Position numbers and translations under genes: made by a program. Of a stretch of 64,000 nucleotides of DNA, positions 42,201-54,800 are shown piece by piece. Position 1 is the first letter of the stretch. Every line of letters begins with the position of its first letter. The notes below the pieces were generated by a model. It worked only from the letters and a program-made list of their open reading frames with translations. It ran no database searches and was not told the DNA's origin. Origin of the DNA: Limnoperna fortunei (Eukaryota > Mollusca > Bivalvia > Mytilida > Modiolidae); assembly GCA_944474755.1 (NCBI GenBank), contig CALYDG010000030.1, positions 34,703-98,702 on the forward strand. Reading direction: 5' to 3'.

Positions 42201-45200
42201 TTTCTCCAGTCATCAGTGTCAGTCTCCAGTCATCAGTCTCAGTGTCAATAGTCATCGATTTGTCAGTGTCTCTAGTGATCAGTTCGTCAGTGTCCCCAGT
42301 CATCAGTCTCATTGTCTCCAGTCATCATTGAGTCAGTGTCTCCTGTTATCAGTTTGTCAGTGTCTCCAGTCATCAGTGGGTCAGTCTCAGTAGTCACCAG
42401 TTTGTCAGTGTTTCCAGTTATAAGTTTGTAAGTTTCTCCAGTCATCCGTTTGTAAGTGTCTCCAGTCACCATTGTGTCAGTGTCTCCAGGCATCAATGTG
42501 TCATTGTCTCAAGTCACCAGTCATCATTGTGTCAATTTCTCCAGTCATCATTGTATCAGTCTCCAGTTATCAGTCTGAGTGTCTCAAGTCATCAGTTTGT
42601 CATTGCCTCAAGTCTCCAGTCATCATTGTGTCAATGTCTCCAGTCATCATTGTATCAGTCTCCAGTCATCAGTCTGAGTGTCTCTAGTCATCCGTTTGTC
42701 AGTGTATCCAGTCATCAGTCTCAGTGTCTCCAGTCATGTGTTTGTCAGAGTCTCCAGTCATCATTGTGTCAGTGTCTCCAGTCATCATTTTGTCAGTATC
42801 TCCAGTCTTCAGTTTGTCAGTGTCTCCAGTCATCAGTTTGTAAGTGTCTCCAGTCATCAGTTTGTCTCTCCAGTCATCAGTTTGTCAGTGTCCCCAGTCA
42901 TCATTGAGTCAGTGTCTCCAGTCATCAGGTGTCAGTGTCTCTAGTCATCTGGTTTTTTGTGTCTCCAGTCATCAGTGGGTCAGTCTCAGTAGTCACCAGT
43001 TCGTCAGTGTCTCTAGTTATAACTTTGTAGGTTTCTCCAGTCATCAGTGTGTCATTGTCTCAAGTCTCCAGTAATCATTGTGTCAGTGTCTCCAGTCATC
43101 AGTTTGTCAGTGTCTCCAGTCATCATTGCATCATTGTCTCCAGTCATCATTGTGTCCGTGTCTTTTGTCATCATTGTGTTAGTGTCTCCAGTCATCATTT
43201 TGTCAGTGTCTTCAGTCATCATTGTGTCAATGTCTCCAGTCATCATTGTGTCAGTGTCTCCAGTTATCATTGTGTCAGTGTCTCCAGTCATCAGTTTTTC
43301 AGTGTCTCCAGTCACGGTTTGTCAGTGTCTCCAGTCATCATTGTATGTGTCTCCAGTCATCATTGTGTCAGTGTCTCCAGTCATCATTGTGTCAGTGTCT
43401 CCAGTCATCATTGTGTCAGTGTCTCTAGTCATCTGGTTTTTTGTGTCTCCAGTCATCAGTGTCAGTCTCCAGTCATCAGTCTCAGTGTCCCTAGTCATCG
43501 ATTTGTCAGTGTCTCTAGTGATCAGTTCGTCAGTGTCCCCAGTCATCAGTCTCATTGTCTCCAGTCATCATTGAGTCAGTGTCTCCTGTTATCAGTTTGT
43601 CAGTGTCTCCAGTCATCAGTGGGTCAGTCTCAGTAGTCACCAGTTTGTCAGTGTTTCCAGTTATAAGTTTGTAAGTTTCCCCAGTCATCCGTTTGTAAGT
43701 GTCTCCAGTCACCATTGTGTCAGTGTCTCCAGGCATCAATGTGTCATTGTCTCAAGTCACCAGTCATCATTGTGTCAATTTCTCCAGTCATCATTGTATC
43801 AGTCTCCAGTTATCAGTCTGAGTGTCTCAAGTCATCAGTTTGTCATTGTCTCAAGTCTCCAGTCATCATTGTGTCAATGTCTCCAGTCATCATTGTATCA
43901 GTCTCCAGTCATCAGTCTGAGTGTCTCTAGTCATCCGTTTGTCAGTGTATCCAGTCATCAGTCTCAGTGTCTCCAGTCATGTGTTTGTCAGAGTCTCCAG
44001 TCATCATTGTGTCAGTGTCTCCAGTCATCATTTTGTCAGTATCTCCAGTCTTCAGTTTGTCAGTGTCTCCAGTCATCAGTTTGTAAGTGTCTCCAGTCAT
44101 CAGTTTGTCTCTCCAGTCATCAGTTTGTCAGTGTCCCCAGTCATCATTGAGTCAGTGTCTCCAGTCATCAGGTGTCAGTGTCTCTAGTCATCTGTTTTTT
44201 TGTGTCTCCAGTCATCAGTGGGTCAGTCTCAGTAGTCACCAGTTCGTCAGTGTCTCTAGTTATAACTTTGTAGGTTTCTCCAGTCATCAGTGTGTCATTG
44301 TCTCAAGTCTCTAGTAATCATTGTGTCAGTGTCTGCAGTCATCAGTTTGTCAGTGTCTCCAGTCATCAGTTTGTCAGTGTCTCCAGTCATCAGTTTGTCA
44401 GTGTCTCCAGTCATCATTGCGTCAGTGTCTCCAGTTATCAGTGTGTCATTGTCTCAAGTCTCCAGTCGTCATTGTGTCAGTGTCTTCAGTTATCATTGTG
44501 TCAGTGTCTCCTGTCATCATTCTCAGTGTCTCAAGTCATCATTGTGTCAGTGTCTCCAGTCATCATTTTTCAGTGTTTCCTGTTATCAGTTTGTGTTTCC
44601 AATCATCAGTTAAACTGTGTCTCTAGTCATCAGGTTTCTTGTCTCTCCAGTCACCAGTTTTTCAGTGTCTCCAGTTTTTGCTGTGTCAGTGTCAGTAGTC
44701 ATCAGTCTCAGTGTCTCCAGTCATCAAGTTTTTTTGTGTCTCCAGTCATCAGTTTTTCAGTATCAGTAGTCACCAGTTTGTCAGTGTCTCCAGTCATCAG
44801 TTTTTCAGTGTCTCCTGTCATAGTTTGTCAGTGTCTCCAGTCATCATTGTGTCAGCATCCTCAGTTATCATTGTGTCAGTGTCTCCAGTCATCAGTCTCA
44901 GTGTCTCCAGTCATTATTGTGTCAGCGTCTCCAGTCATTATTGTGTCAGCGTCTCCAGTCATCATTATGTCAGCGTCTCCTGTCATCATTTTTCAGTGTC
45001 TCCAGTCATCAGTTTCACTGCCTCAAGTCGTCCATTTGTCAGTGTCTCCAGTCATCAGTTTATCAGTGTCTCCAGTCATCAGTTTGTCAGTGTCTCCAGT
45101 AATCAGTCTCAGTGTCTCCAGTCATCAGTTTGTCAGTGTCTCCAGTCATCAGTTTGTCAGTGTATCCAGTCATCAGGTTTTTTGTGTTTCCAGTCCTCAT

Positions 45201-47375
45201 TTTTTCAGTGTCTCCAGTCATCAGGTTTTTTTCCATTGTATCCAGTCATTGGTGTGTCAGTGTCTCATCATCAGTGTGTCTGTGTCTCCAGTCATCAGTG
45301 TATCAGAGTCTCCAGTCATCAGTGTGTCAGTGTTTCCAGTCATCAGTTTGTAAGTGTCTCTAGTCATCAGTTTGTCTGTGTCTCCAGTCATCATTTTGCC
45401 AGTCTCCAGTCATCATTTTGTCAGTGTCTCCAGTCATCATTTTTTTCAGTGTCTCCAGTCATCATTGTGTCAGTGTCTCCAGTAATCAGTCTCAGTGTCT
45501 CCAGTCATCAGGTTTTTTTTTCATTGTCTCCATTCATCATTGTGTCAGGGTCTCCAGTAATCAGTCTCAGTGTCTCCAGGAATCAGTCGCAGTGTCTCCA
45601 GTCATCGGTTTTCAGTATCAGTAGTCATCATTGTGTCAGTGTCTCCAGTTATCATTGTGTCAGTGTCTCCAGTCATCAGTTTTTCAGTGTCTCCAGTCAT
45701 CATTGTGTCAGTGTCTCCAGTCATCATTGTGTCAGTGTCTCCAGTCATCAGTTTGTCAGTATCTCCAGTCACCGGTTTGTCAGTGTCTCCAGCCACCGGT
45801 TTGTCAGTGTCTCCAGTCATTATTGTGTCAGTGTCTCCATCCATTATTGTGTCAGTGTCTCCAGTTATCATTGTGTCTGTGTCCCCAGTCACCAGTCTCA
45901 GTGTCTCAGTCATCATTGTGTCAGTGTCTCCAGTCATCAGTTTGTCAGTGTCCTCAGTCATCAGTTTGTAAGTGTCTCTAGTCATCAATTTGTCTGTGTA
46001 TCCAGTCATCATTTTGTCAGTCTCTAGTCATCATTTTTTCAATGTCTCCAGTCATCATTTTTTTCAGTGTCTCCAGTCATCATTGTATCAGTGTCTCCAG
46101 TCATCAGTCTCAGTGTCTCCAGTCATCAGGATTTTTGGGTCTCCAGTCATCAGTTTTTCAGTATCAGTAGTCACCAGTTTGTCAGTGTCTCCAGTCATCA
46201 TTGTGTCAGTGTCTCCACAGTCATCATTGTGTCCGTGTCTCCAGTAGTCATTGTGTCAGTGTCTCCAGTCATCATTGTGTCTGTGTCTCCAGTCATCATT
46301 GTGTGAATGTCTCCAGTCATCATTGTGTCAGTGTCTCCAGTTATGATTGTGTCAGTGTCTCCTGTCATCAGTTTTTTCGTGTCTCCAGTCATCATCCAGT
46401 CATCATTGTGTCAGTGTCTCCAGTCATCATTGTATCAGTTTCTCCAGTCATCATTGTATCAATGTCTCCAGTCATCAATTTGTCAGTGTCTCCAGTCACC
46501 GGTTTGTCATTGTCTCCAGTGATTATTGTGTCGGTGTCTCCAGTCATCATTCTCAGTGTCTCCAGTCATCATTCTCAGTGTCTCCAGTCATCATTGTGTC
46601 ATTGTCTCCAGTCATCAATTTGTCAGTCAGTGTCTTCAGTCATCAGTTTGTCAGTGTCTCCAGTCATCATTGAGTCAGTGTCTCCAGTCATCATTGAGTC
46701 AGTGTCTCCAGTCATCATTGAGTCAGTGTCTCCAGTCATCATTTGGTCAGTGTCTTAAGTGATCATTGTGTCAGTGTCTCCAGTCATCAGTCTCAGTGTC
46801 TCCAGTCATCATTGTGTCAGTGTCTCCAGTCATCGTTTGTGTCAGTGTCTCCAGTCATCAGTTTTTCAGTTTCTCCAGTCATCAGTTTGTCAGTGTCTCC
46901 AGTCATCAGTGTGTCATTGTCTCCAGTCATCAGTCTCAGTGTCTCCAGTCATCAGTCTCAGTGTCTCCAGTCATCAGTTTGTCAGTGTATCCAGTCGTCA
47001 GGTTTTTTTTTTCATTGTCTCCAGTCATCGGTGTGCCAGTGTCTCCAGTCATCGGTGTGTCAGTGTCTCATCATCAATGTGTCAGTGTCTCCAGTTTTTG
47101 GTGTGTCGGTGTTTCTCAGTTTGTAAGTGTCTCTTGTCGTCAATTTGTCAGTGTCTCCAGTCATCATTTTGTCAGTGTCTCCAGTCATCAGTTTGTCACC
47201 CTTTCCAGTCTTCGGTGTGTCAGTGTCTCCAGTCATCGGTTTGTCAGAATCTACAGTCATCAATTTGTCAGTGTCTCCAGTCATCAGTGGGTGAGTCTCA
47301 GTAGTCACCAGTTTGTCAGTGTCTCCAGTTATAAGTTTCTCCAGTCATCCGTTTGTAAGTGTCTCCAGTCATCAT
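39290..47375. repeat. 24-bp minisatellite, subfamily A
   Basis: More than 300 head-to-tail units built on TCAGTGTCTCCAGTCATC plus six more bases (commonly ATTGTG or AGTTTG). Units vary by substitution, and 18-, 21- or 27-base variants occur. The long open frames here (for example 512 codons at 39346-40884, and antisense frames rich in MTGDTDT) arise because 24 is a multiple of three. They show an 8-residue period, no initiation context and no splice support. Not annotated as coding. Confidence 0.95.
42205..44348. repeat. Higher-order duplication inside subfamily A (offset 1243 bp)
   Basis: Segments of about 900 bp at 42205-43105 and 43448-44348 carry the same series of unit variants at a constant offset of 1243 bp, differing at only a few bases. 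Anchors are at 42287/43530, 42472/43715, 42678/43921 and 42844/44087. This indicates recent segmental amplification. Confidence 0.8.
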
Positions 47376-47819
47376 TAGTGTTGTGCAATCGGTAAAGTAA
47401 ACTAACCGATTATCTATTGCTATTGGTTTGCCTCAATCGATCGATTATCTGTCTCTATCGGTTAGATAGTAAGCGCAAGTTTTTCATACAATTTTATTAT
47501 GATCGTTGTTACTTTTGGTTTCTTTTGTGTTAAGTCAGAGTCATATATAATCTACAGTTATATATAATAACCTCCAATTAAATAGTTCAACATGGAGAAT
47601 CTTATGAACACTATTTTTATGCAGTATGAAAATTAACAAATGTGTCTTTAGATAACATTAAATGTAAGAGAACAATGAGATCAGCCATGTCTTTTTGTGA
47701 ACTTAATTAAATGCATCTGAACCAACTACAATCGATTGGGCATCTTTTCAATCGATTATCTACTTCAGTGATCTAAACCAACCGATTTGAGACTTAAATC
47801 GATCATCAGAACACCACTA
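47376..47819. mobile_element. hAT-like non-autonomous element inside the minisatellite, 444 bp
   Basis: This unique sequence interrupts the array. GTCATCAT lies on both sides (47368-47375, 47820-47827). The ends are TAGTGTTGTGC and, reverse complemented, TAGTGGTGTTC. Subterminal AATCGATTATCT-like words recur in both orientations (near 47415, 47435, 47735, 47750). Eight-base duplication and a TAGTG start suit hAT elements. No coding frame. Confidence 0.8.
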
Positions 47820-48825
47820 GTCATCATTGTGTCAGTGTCTCCAGTCATCAGTGTGTCATTGTCTCAAGTCTCCAGTCATCATTGTGTCAATGTCTGCAGT
47901 CATCAATGTATCAGTCTCCAGTCATCAGTCTGAGTGTCTCTAGTCATCAGTTTGTCATTGTCTCAAGTCTCCAGTCATCATTGTGTCAATGTCTCCAGTC
48001 ATCATTGTATCAGTCTCAAGTCATCAGTCTGAGTGTCTCTTGTCATCAGTTTGTGAGTGTATCCAGTCATCAGTCTCAGTGTCTGCGGTAATTAGTTTGC
48101 CTTTTTCAAGTCATCAGCATGTAGGTGTCTCCAGTCATCAGTTTGCCAGTGTCTCAAGTCTTCAGTTTGTCACTCTCCAGTATTCAGTGTCTCCAGTCAT
48201 TAGTTTTTTGCTGTTTCTAGTCATTAGTTTGTGTCTTCAGTTATCCATTAATTAATGTCTCCAGTCATCATTCTCAGTGTCTCCGGTCATCAGGTTTTTT
48301 TGTGTTTCCAGTCATCAGTTTGTCAGTGTCAGTAGTCACCAGTTGTCAATGTCTCCAGTCATCGGTGTGTCAGTGTCTCCAGTCACCAGTTTGTCAGTGT
48401 AATGTCTCCAGTCATCAGTTTGTCAGTGTCATCAATAATCAGTTCGTCAGAGTCTCCAGTCATCATTTTGTCAGTGTCTCCAGTCATCATTTTGTCAGTG
48501 TCTCCAGTCATCAGTTTGTCAGTGTCTCCAGTAATCAGTTTGTCAGAGTCTCCAGTCATCAGTTTGTCAGTCTCCAGTCATCATTTTGTCAGTGTCTCCA
48601 GTCATCATTTTGTCAGTGTCTCCAGTCATCAGTTTGTCAGTGTCTCCAGTAATCAGTTTGTTAGTGTTTCCATTCCTCATTTTATATGTGTCTCAAGTGC
48701 TCAGTTTTCCTGTCTCCAGTCATCAGTTTGTAAGTGTCTCTAGTCATCAGTTTGTATGTTTCTCCAGTTGTCAGTTTTTCAGTCTCCAGTCATCAGTTTT
48801 TCAGTCTCCAGTCATCATTATCTCA
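47820..48825. repeat. 24-bp minisatellite, subfamily A, second block
   Basis: The array resumes directly after the insertion with the same TCAGTGTCTCCAGTCATC words. Units here are more often truncated or mutated than before the insertion. Confidence 0.9.
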
Positions 48826-51800
48826 GTGCCTCCAGTCAACCGTATCTCAGTACCTCCAGCCATCCATATCTCAGTACCTCCAGTCGTCAGTATCTCAGTA
48901 CCTCCAGTCATCAGTATCTCAGTACCTCCAGTCATCAGTGTCCCAGTACCTCCAGTCATCAGTATCGCAGTACCTCAAGTCATCCATATCTCAGTACCTC
49001 CAGTCATCCATATCTCAGTACCTCCAGTCATCAGTATCTCAGTACCTCCACTCATCAGTATCTCAGTACCTCCAGTCATCCGTATCTCAGTACCTCCAGT
49101 CATCAGACACAGTACCTCCAGTCATCAGTGTGTCAGTACCTCCACTCATCAGTGTTTAGCTCCAGTCATCAGTGTGTCAGTACCTCCAGTCATCAGTGTG
49201 TCAGTACCTATACTCATCAGTGTTTCAGTACCTCCTGTCATCAATTTGTCAGTTCCACCTATCATCAATGTATCAGTACCTCCAATCATCAGTGTGTCAG
49301 TACCTCCACTCATCAATGTGTCTGGCTCCAGTCATCAATGTGTCAGTACCGCCTATCAATGTATCAGTACCTCCAATCATCAGTGTATCAGTGCCTCCAC
49401 TCATCAATTTGTCTAGCTCCAGTCATCAACATGTCAGTACCTCCACTCATCAGTGTGTCAGTACCTCCAGTCATCAGTGCATCAGTACCTCCAGTCATCA
49501 GTCACAGTACCTCCAGTCATCAGTGTGTCAGTACCTCCAGTCCTTAATGTGTCAGTACCTCCAGTCATCAGTGTGTCAGTACCTCCACTCATCAACATGT
49601 CAGTACCTCCACTCATCTGCATCTCAGTACCATCAGTCAACCGTATCTCAGTACCTCCAGCCATCCATATCTCAGTACCTCCAGTCGTCAGTATCTCAGT
49701 ACCTCCAGTCATCAGTATCTCAGTACCTCAAGTCATCCCTATCTCAGTACCTCCAGTCATCAGACACAGTACCTCCAGTCATCAGACACAGTACCTCCAG
49801 TCATCAGTGTGTCAGTACCTCCACTCATCAGTGTCTAGCTCCAGTCATCAGTGTGTCAGTACCTCCAGTCATCAGTGTGTCAGTTCCGCCTATCATCAAT
49901 GTATCAGTACCTCCAATCATCAGTGTGTCAGTACCTCCACTCATCAATGTGTCTGGCTCCAGTCATCAATGTGTCAGTACCGCCTAACAATGTATCAGTA
50001 CCTCCAATCATCAGTGTATCAGTGCCTCCACTCATCAATTTGTCTAGCTCCAGTCATCAACATGTCAGTACCTCCACTCATCAGTGTGTCAGTACCTCCA
50101 GTCATATGCATCAGTACCTCCAGTCATCAGTCACAGTACCTCCAGTCATCAGTGTGTCAGTACCTCCAGTCAATAATGTGTCAGTACCTCCAGTCATCAG
50201 TGTGTCAGTACCTCCACTCATCAACATGTCAGTACCTCCACTCATCTGTATCTCAGTACCTCCAGTCATCCGTATTTCAGTACCACAAGTCATCCCTATC
50301 TCAGTACCTCCAGTCAGCGGTATATTGCCTCCAGTCAACCATATCTCAGTACCTCTAGTCATTCGTATCTCAGTACCTCCAGTCATCCGTATCTCAGTAC
50401 CTCCAGTCATCAGTATCTCATTACCTCCAGTCATCAGTATCTCAATACTTCCAATCATCCGTATTTCAGTACCTCCAGTCATCCTTATCTCAGTACCTCA
50501 AGTCAACTGTATCCCAGTACCTCCAGTCATCAGTATCTCAGTACCTCCTGCCATCCATATCTCAGTACCATAAGTCATCCCTATCTCAGTTCCTCCAGTC
50601 ATCGTTATCTCAGTGCCTCCAGTCAACCGTATCTCTACCTCCAGTCATCAGTATCTCAGTACCTCCAGTCAACAGTATCTCAGTACCTCCAGTCATCAGT
50701 ATCTCATTACCTCCAGCCATCCATATCTCAGTACCTCCAGTCGTCAGTATCTCAGTACCTCAAGTCATCAGTATCTCAGTACCTCCAGTCATCAGTGTCC
50801 CAGTACCTCCAGTCATCAGTATCGCAGTACCTCAAGTCATCCATATCTCAGTACCTCCAGTCATCCATATCTCAGTACCTCCAGTCATCAGTATCTCAGT
50901 ACCTCCACTCATCAGTATCTCAGTACCTCCAGTCATCCGTATCTCAGTACCTCCAGTCATCAGACACAGTACCTCCAGTCATCAGTGTGTCAGTACCTCC
51001 ACTCATCAGTGTTTAGCTCCAGTCATCAGTGTGTCAGTACCTCCAGTCATCAGTGTGTCAGTACCTATACTCATCAGTGTTTCAGTACCTCCTGTCATCA
51101 ATTTGTCAGTTCCGCCTATCATCAATGTATCAGTACCTCCAATCATCAGTGTGTCAGTACCTCCACTCATCAATGTGTCTGGCTCCAGTCATCAATGTGT
51201 CAGTACCGCCTATCAATGTATCAGTACCTTCAATCATCAGTGTATCAGTGCCTCCACTCATCAATTTGTCTAGCTCCAGTCATCAACATGTCAGTACCTC
51301 CACTCATCAGTGTGTCAGTACCTCCAGTCATCAGTGCATCAGTACCTCCAGTCATCAGTCACAGTACCTCCAGTCATCAGTGTGTCAGTACCTCCAGTCC
51401 TTAATGTATCAGTACCTCCAGTCATCAGTGTGTCAGTACCTCCACTCATCAACATGTCAGTACCTCCACTCATCTGCATCTCAGTACCATCAGTCAACCG
51501 TATCTCAGTACCTCCAGCCATCCATATCTCAGTACCTCCAGTCGTCAGTATCTCAGTACCTCCAGTCATCAGTATCTCAGTACCTCAAGTCATCCCTATC
51601 TCAGTACCTCCAGTCATCAAACACAGTACCTCCAGTCATCAGACACAGTACCTCCAGTCATCAGTGTGTCAGTACCTCCACTCATCAGTGTCTAGCTCCA
51701 GTCATCAGTGTCCCAGTACCTCCAGTCATCAGTGTCCCAGTACCTCCAGTCATCAGTATCTCAGTACCTCAAGTCATCCGTATCTCAGTACCTCCATTCA

Positions 51801-54800
51801 TCCATATCTCAGTACCTCCAGTCATCAGTATCTCAGTACCTCCACTCATCAGTATCTCAGTACCTCCAGTCATCCGTATCTCAGTACCTCCGGTCATCAG
51901 ACACAGTACCTCCAGTCATCAGTGTGTCAGTACCTCCACTCATCAGTGTCTAGCTCCAGTCATCAGTGTGTCAGTACCTCCACTCATCAGTGTCTAGCTC
52001 CAGTCATCAGTGTGTCAGTACCTCCAGTCATCAGTGTGTCAGTTCCGCCTATCATCAATGTATCAGTACCTCCAATCATCAGTGTGTCAGTACCTCCACT
52101 CATCAATGTGTCTGGCTCCAGTCATCAATGTGTCAGTACCGCCTATCAATGTATCAGTACCTCCAATCATCAGTGTATCAGTGCCTCCACTCATCAATTT
52201 GTCTAGCTCCAGTCATCAACATGTCAGTACCTCCACTCATCAGTGTGTCAGTACCTCCAGTCATATGCATCAGTACCTCCAGTCATCAGTCACAGTACCT
52301 CCAGTCATCAGTGTGTCAGTACCTCCAGTCAATAATGTGTCAGTACCTCCAGTCATCAGTGTGTCAGTACCTCCACTCATCAACATGTCAGTACCTCCAC
52401 TCATCTGTATCTCAGTACCTCCAGTCATCCGTATCTCAGTACCACAAGTCATCCCTATCTCAGTACCTTCGGTCAGCGGTATATTGCCTTCAGTCAACCA
52501 TATCTCAGTACCTCTAGTCATTCGTATCTCAGTACCTCCAGTCATCCGTATCTCAGTACCTCCAGTCATCAGTATCTCATTACCTCCAGTCATCAGTATC
52601 TCAGTACTTCCAATCATCCGTATTTCAGTACCTCCAGTCATCCTTATCTCAGTACCTCAAGTCATCTGTATCCCAGTACCTCCAGTCATCAGTATCTCAG
52701 TACCTCCTGCCATCCATATCTCAGTACCATAAGTCATCCCTATCTCAGTTCCTCCAGTCATCGTTATCTCAGTGCCTCCAGTCAACCGTATCTCTACCTC
52801 CAGTCATCAGTTTCTCAGTACCTCCAGTCATCCGTATCTCAGTACCTCCAGTCATCGGTATCTCAGTACCTCAAGTCATATGTATCTCAGTACCTCCAGT
52901 CATCAGTATCTCAGTACCTTCAGTCATCAGTATCTCAGTACCTCCAGTCATCAGTATCTCAGTACCTCCAGTCATCCGTATCTCAGTACCTCCAGTAATC
53001 CATATCTCAGTACCTCCAGTCATCAGTATCTCAGTACCTGAAGTCATCCCTAGCTCAGTACCTCAAGTCATCAGTATCTCCGTACCTCCAGTCATCAGTA
53101 TCTCTGTACCTCCAGTCATCAGTATCTCAGTACCTCCAGTCATCCGTATCTCCGTACCTCCAGTCATCAGTATCTCAGTACCTCTAGTCATCAGTATCTC
53201 AGTACCTCCAGCCATCCATATCTCAGTACCTCCAGTCATCAGTATCTCAGAACCTCAAGTCATCCGTATCTCAGTTCCTCCAGTAATCCATATCTCAGTA
53301 CCATCAGTCATCAGTATCTCAGAACCTCCAGTCAACAGTATCTCAGTACCTCCAGTCATCAGTATCTCATTACCTCCAGCCATCCATATCTCAGTACCTC
53401 CAGTCATCAGTATCTCAGAACCTCCAGTCAACCGTATCTCAGTACCTCCAGTCATCAGTATCTCAGTACCTCCAGTCATCCGTATCTCAGTACCTGAAGT
53501 CATCCGTATCTCCGTACCTCCAGTCATCCCTAACTCTGTACCTCCATTCATCAGTTTCTCAGTACCTCGAGCCATCAGTATCTCACTACCTCCAGTCATC
53601 AGTATCTCAGTACCTCAAGTCATCCGTATCTCAGTACCTCCAGTCATCCGTATCTCAGTACCTCCAGTCATCAGAATCTCAGTACCTCCAGTCATCAGAA
53701 TCTCAGTACCTCAAGTCATCAGTATCTCAGTACCTCCAGCCATCCATATCTCAGTACCTCCAGTCATCTGTATCTCAGTACCTCCAGTCATCTGTATCTC
53801 AGTACCTCCAATCATCAGTGTCAGTACCTCCAATCATCAATTTGTCTAGCTCCAATCATCAACATGTCAGTACCTCCAATCATCAGTGATAACATCCAGC
53901 CATCAGTGCATCAGTACCTCCAGTCATCAGTCATCAGTGTGTCAGTACCTCCAGTCATCAATGTGTCAGTACCTCCTTTCATCAATGTGTCAGTACCTCC
54001 ACTCATCAACATGTCAGTACCTCTACTCATCTGTATCTCAGTACCTCCAGTCATCCGTATCTCAGTACCTCCAGTCATCCGTATCTCAGTACCTCCAGCC
54101 ATCCATATCTCAGTACCTCCAGTCATCCATATCTCAGTACCACAAGTCATCCCTATCTCAGTACCTCCAGTCATCGGTATCTCATTGCCTCCATTCAGCC
54201 GTATCTCAGTACCTCCAGCCATCCATATCTCAGTACCTCCAGTCATCAGTATCTCAGTACCTTTAGTCATCAGTATCTCAGTACCTCCAGTCATCAGTAT
54301 CTCAGTACCTCCAGTCATCAGTATCTCAGTACCTCAAATCATCCATATCTCAGTACCTCCAGTCATCCATATCTCAGTACCTCGAGTCATCCGTATCACA
54401 GTACCTTGAGTCATCAGTATCTCAGTACCTCAAGTCATCCGTATCTTAGTACCTCCAGTCATCGGTATCTCAGTACCTCCAGTCATCAGTATTACAGTAC
54501 CACGAGTCATCAGTATCACAGTACCTCAAGTCATCAGTATCCCAGTACCTCAAGTCATCTGTTTCTCAGTACCTCCAGTCATCAGTTTCTCAGTACCTAC
54601 AGTCATCAATATCTCAGAACCTCCAGTCATCAGTATCCCAGTACCTCCAGTCATCAGTATCTCAGTATCTCCAGTCATCCTTATCTCAGTACCTCAAGTC
54701 ATCTGTATCCCAGTACCTCAAGTCATCAGTATCTCAGTACCTCCAGTCATCTGTATCTCAGTACCTCCAGTCATCCGTATCTCAGTACCACAAGACATCA

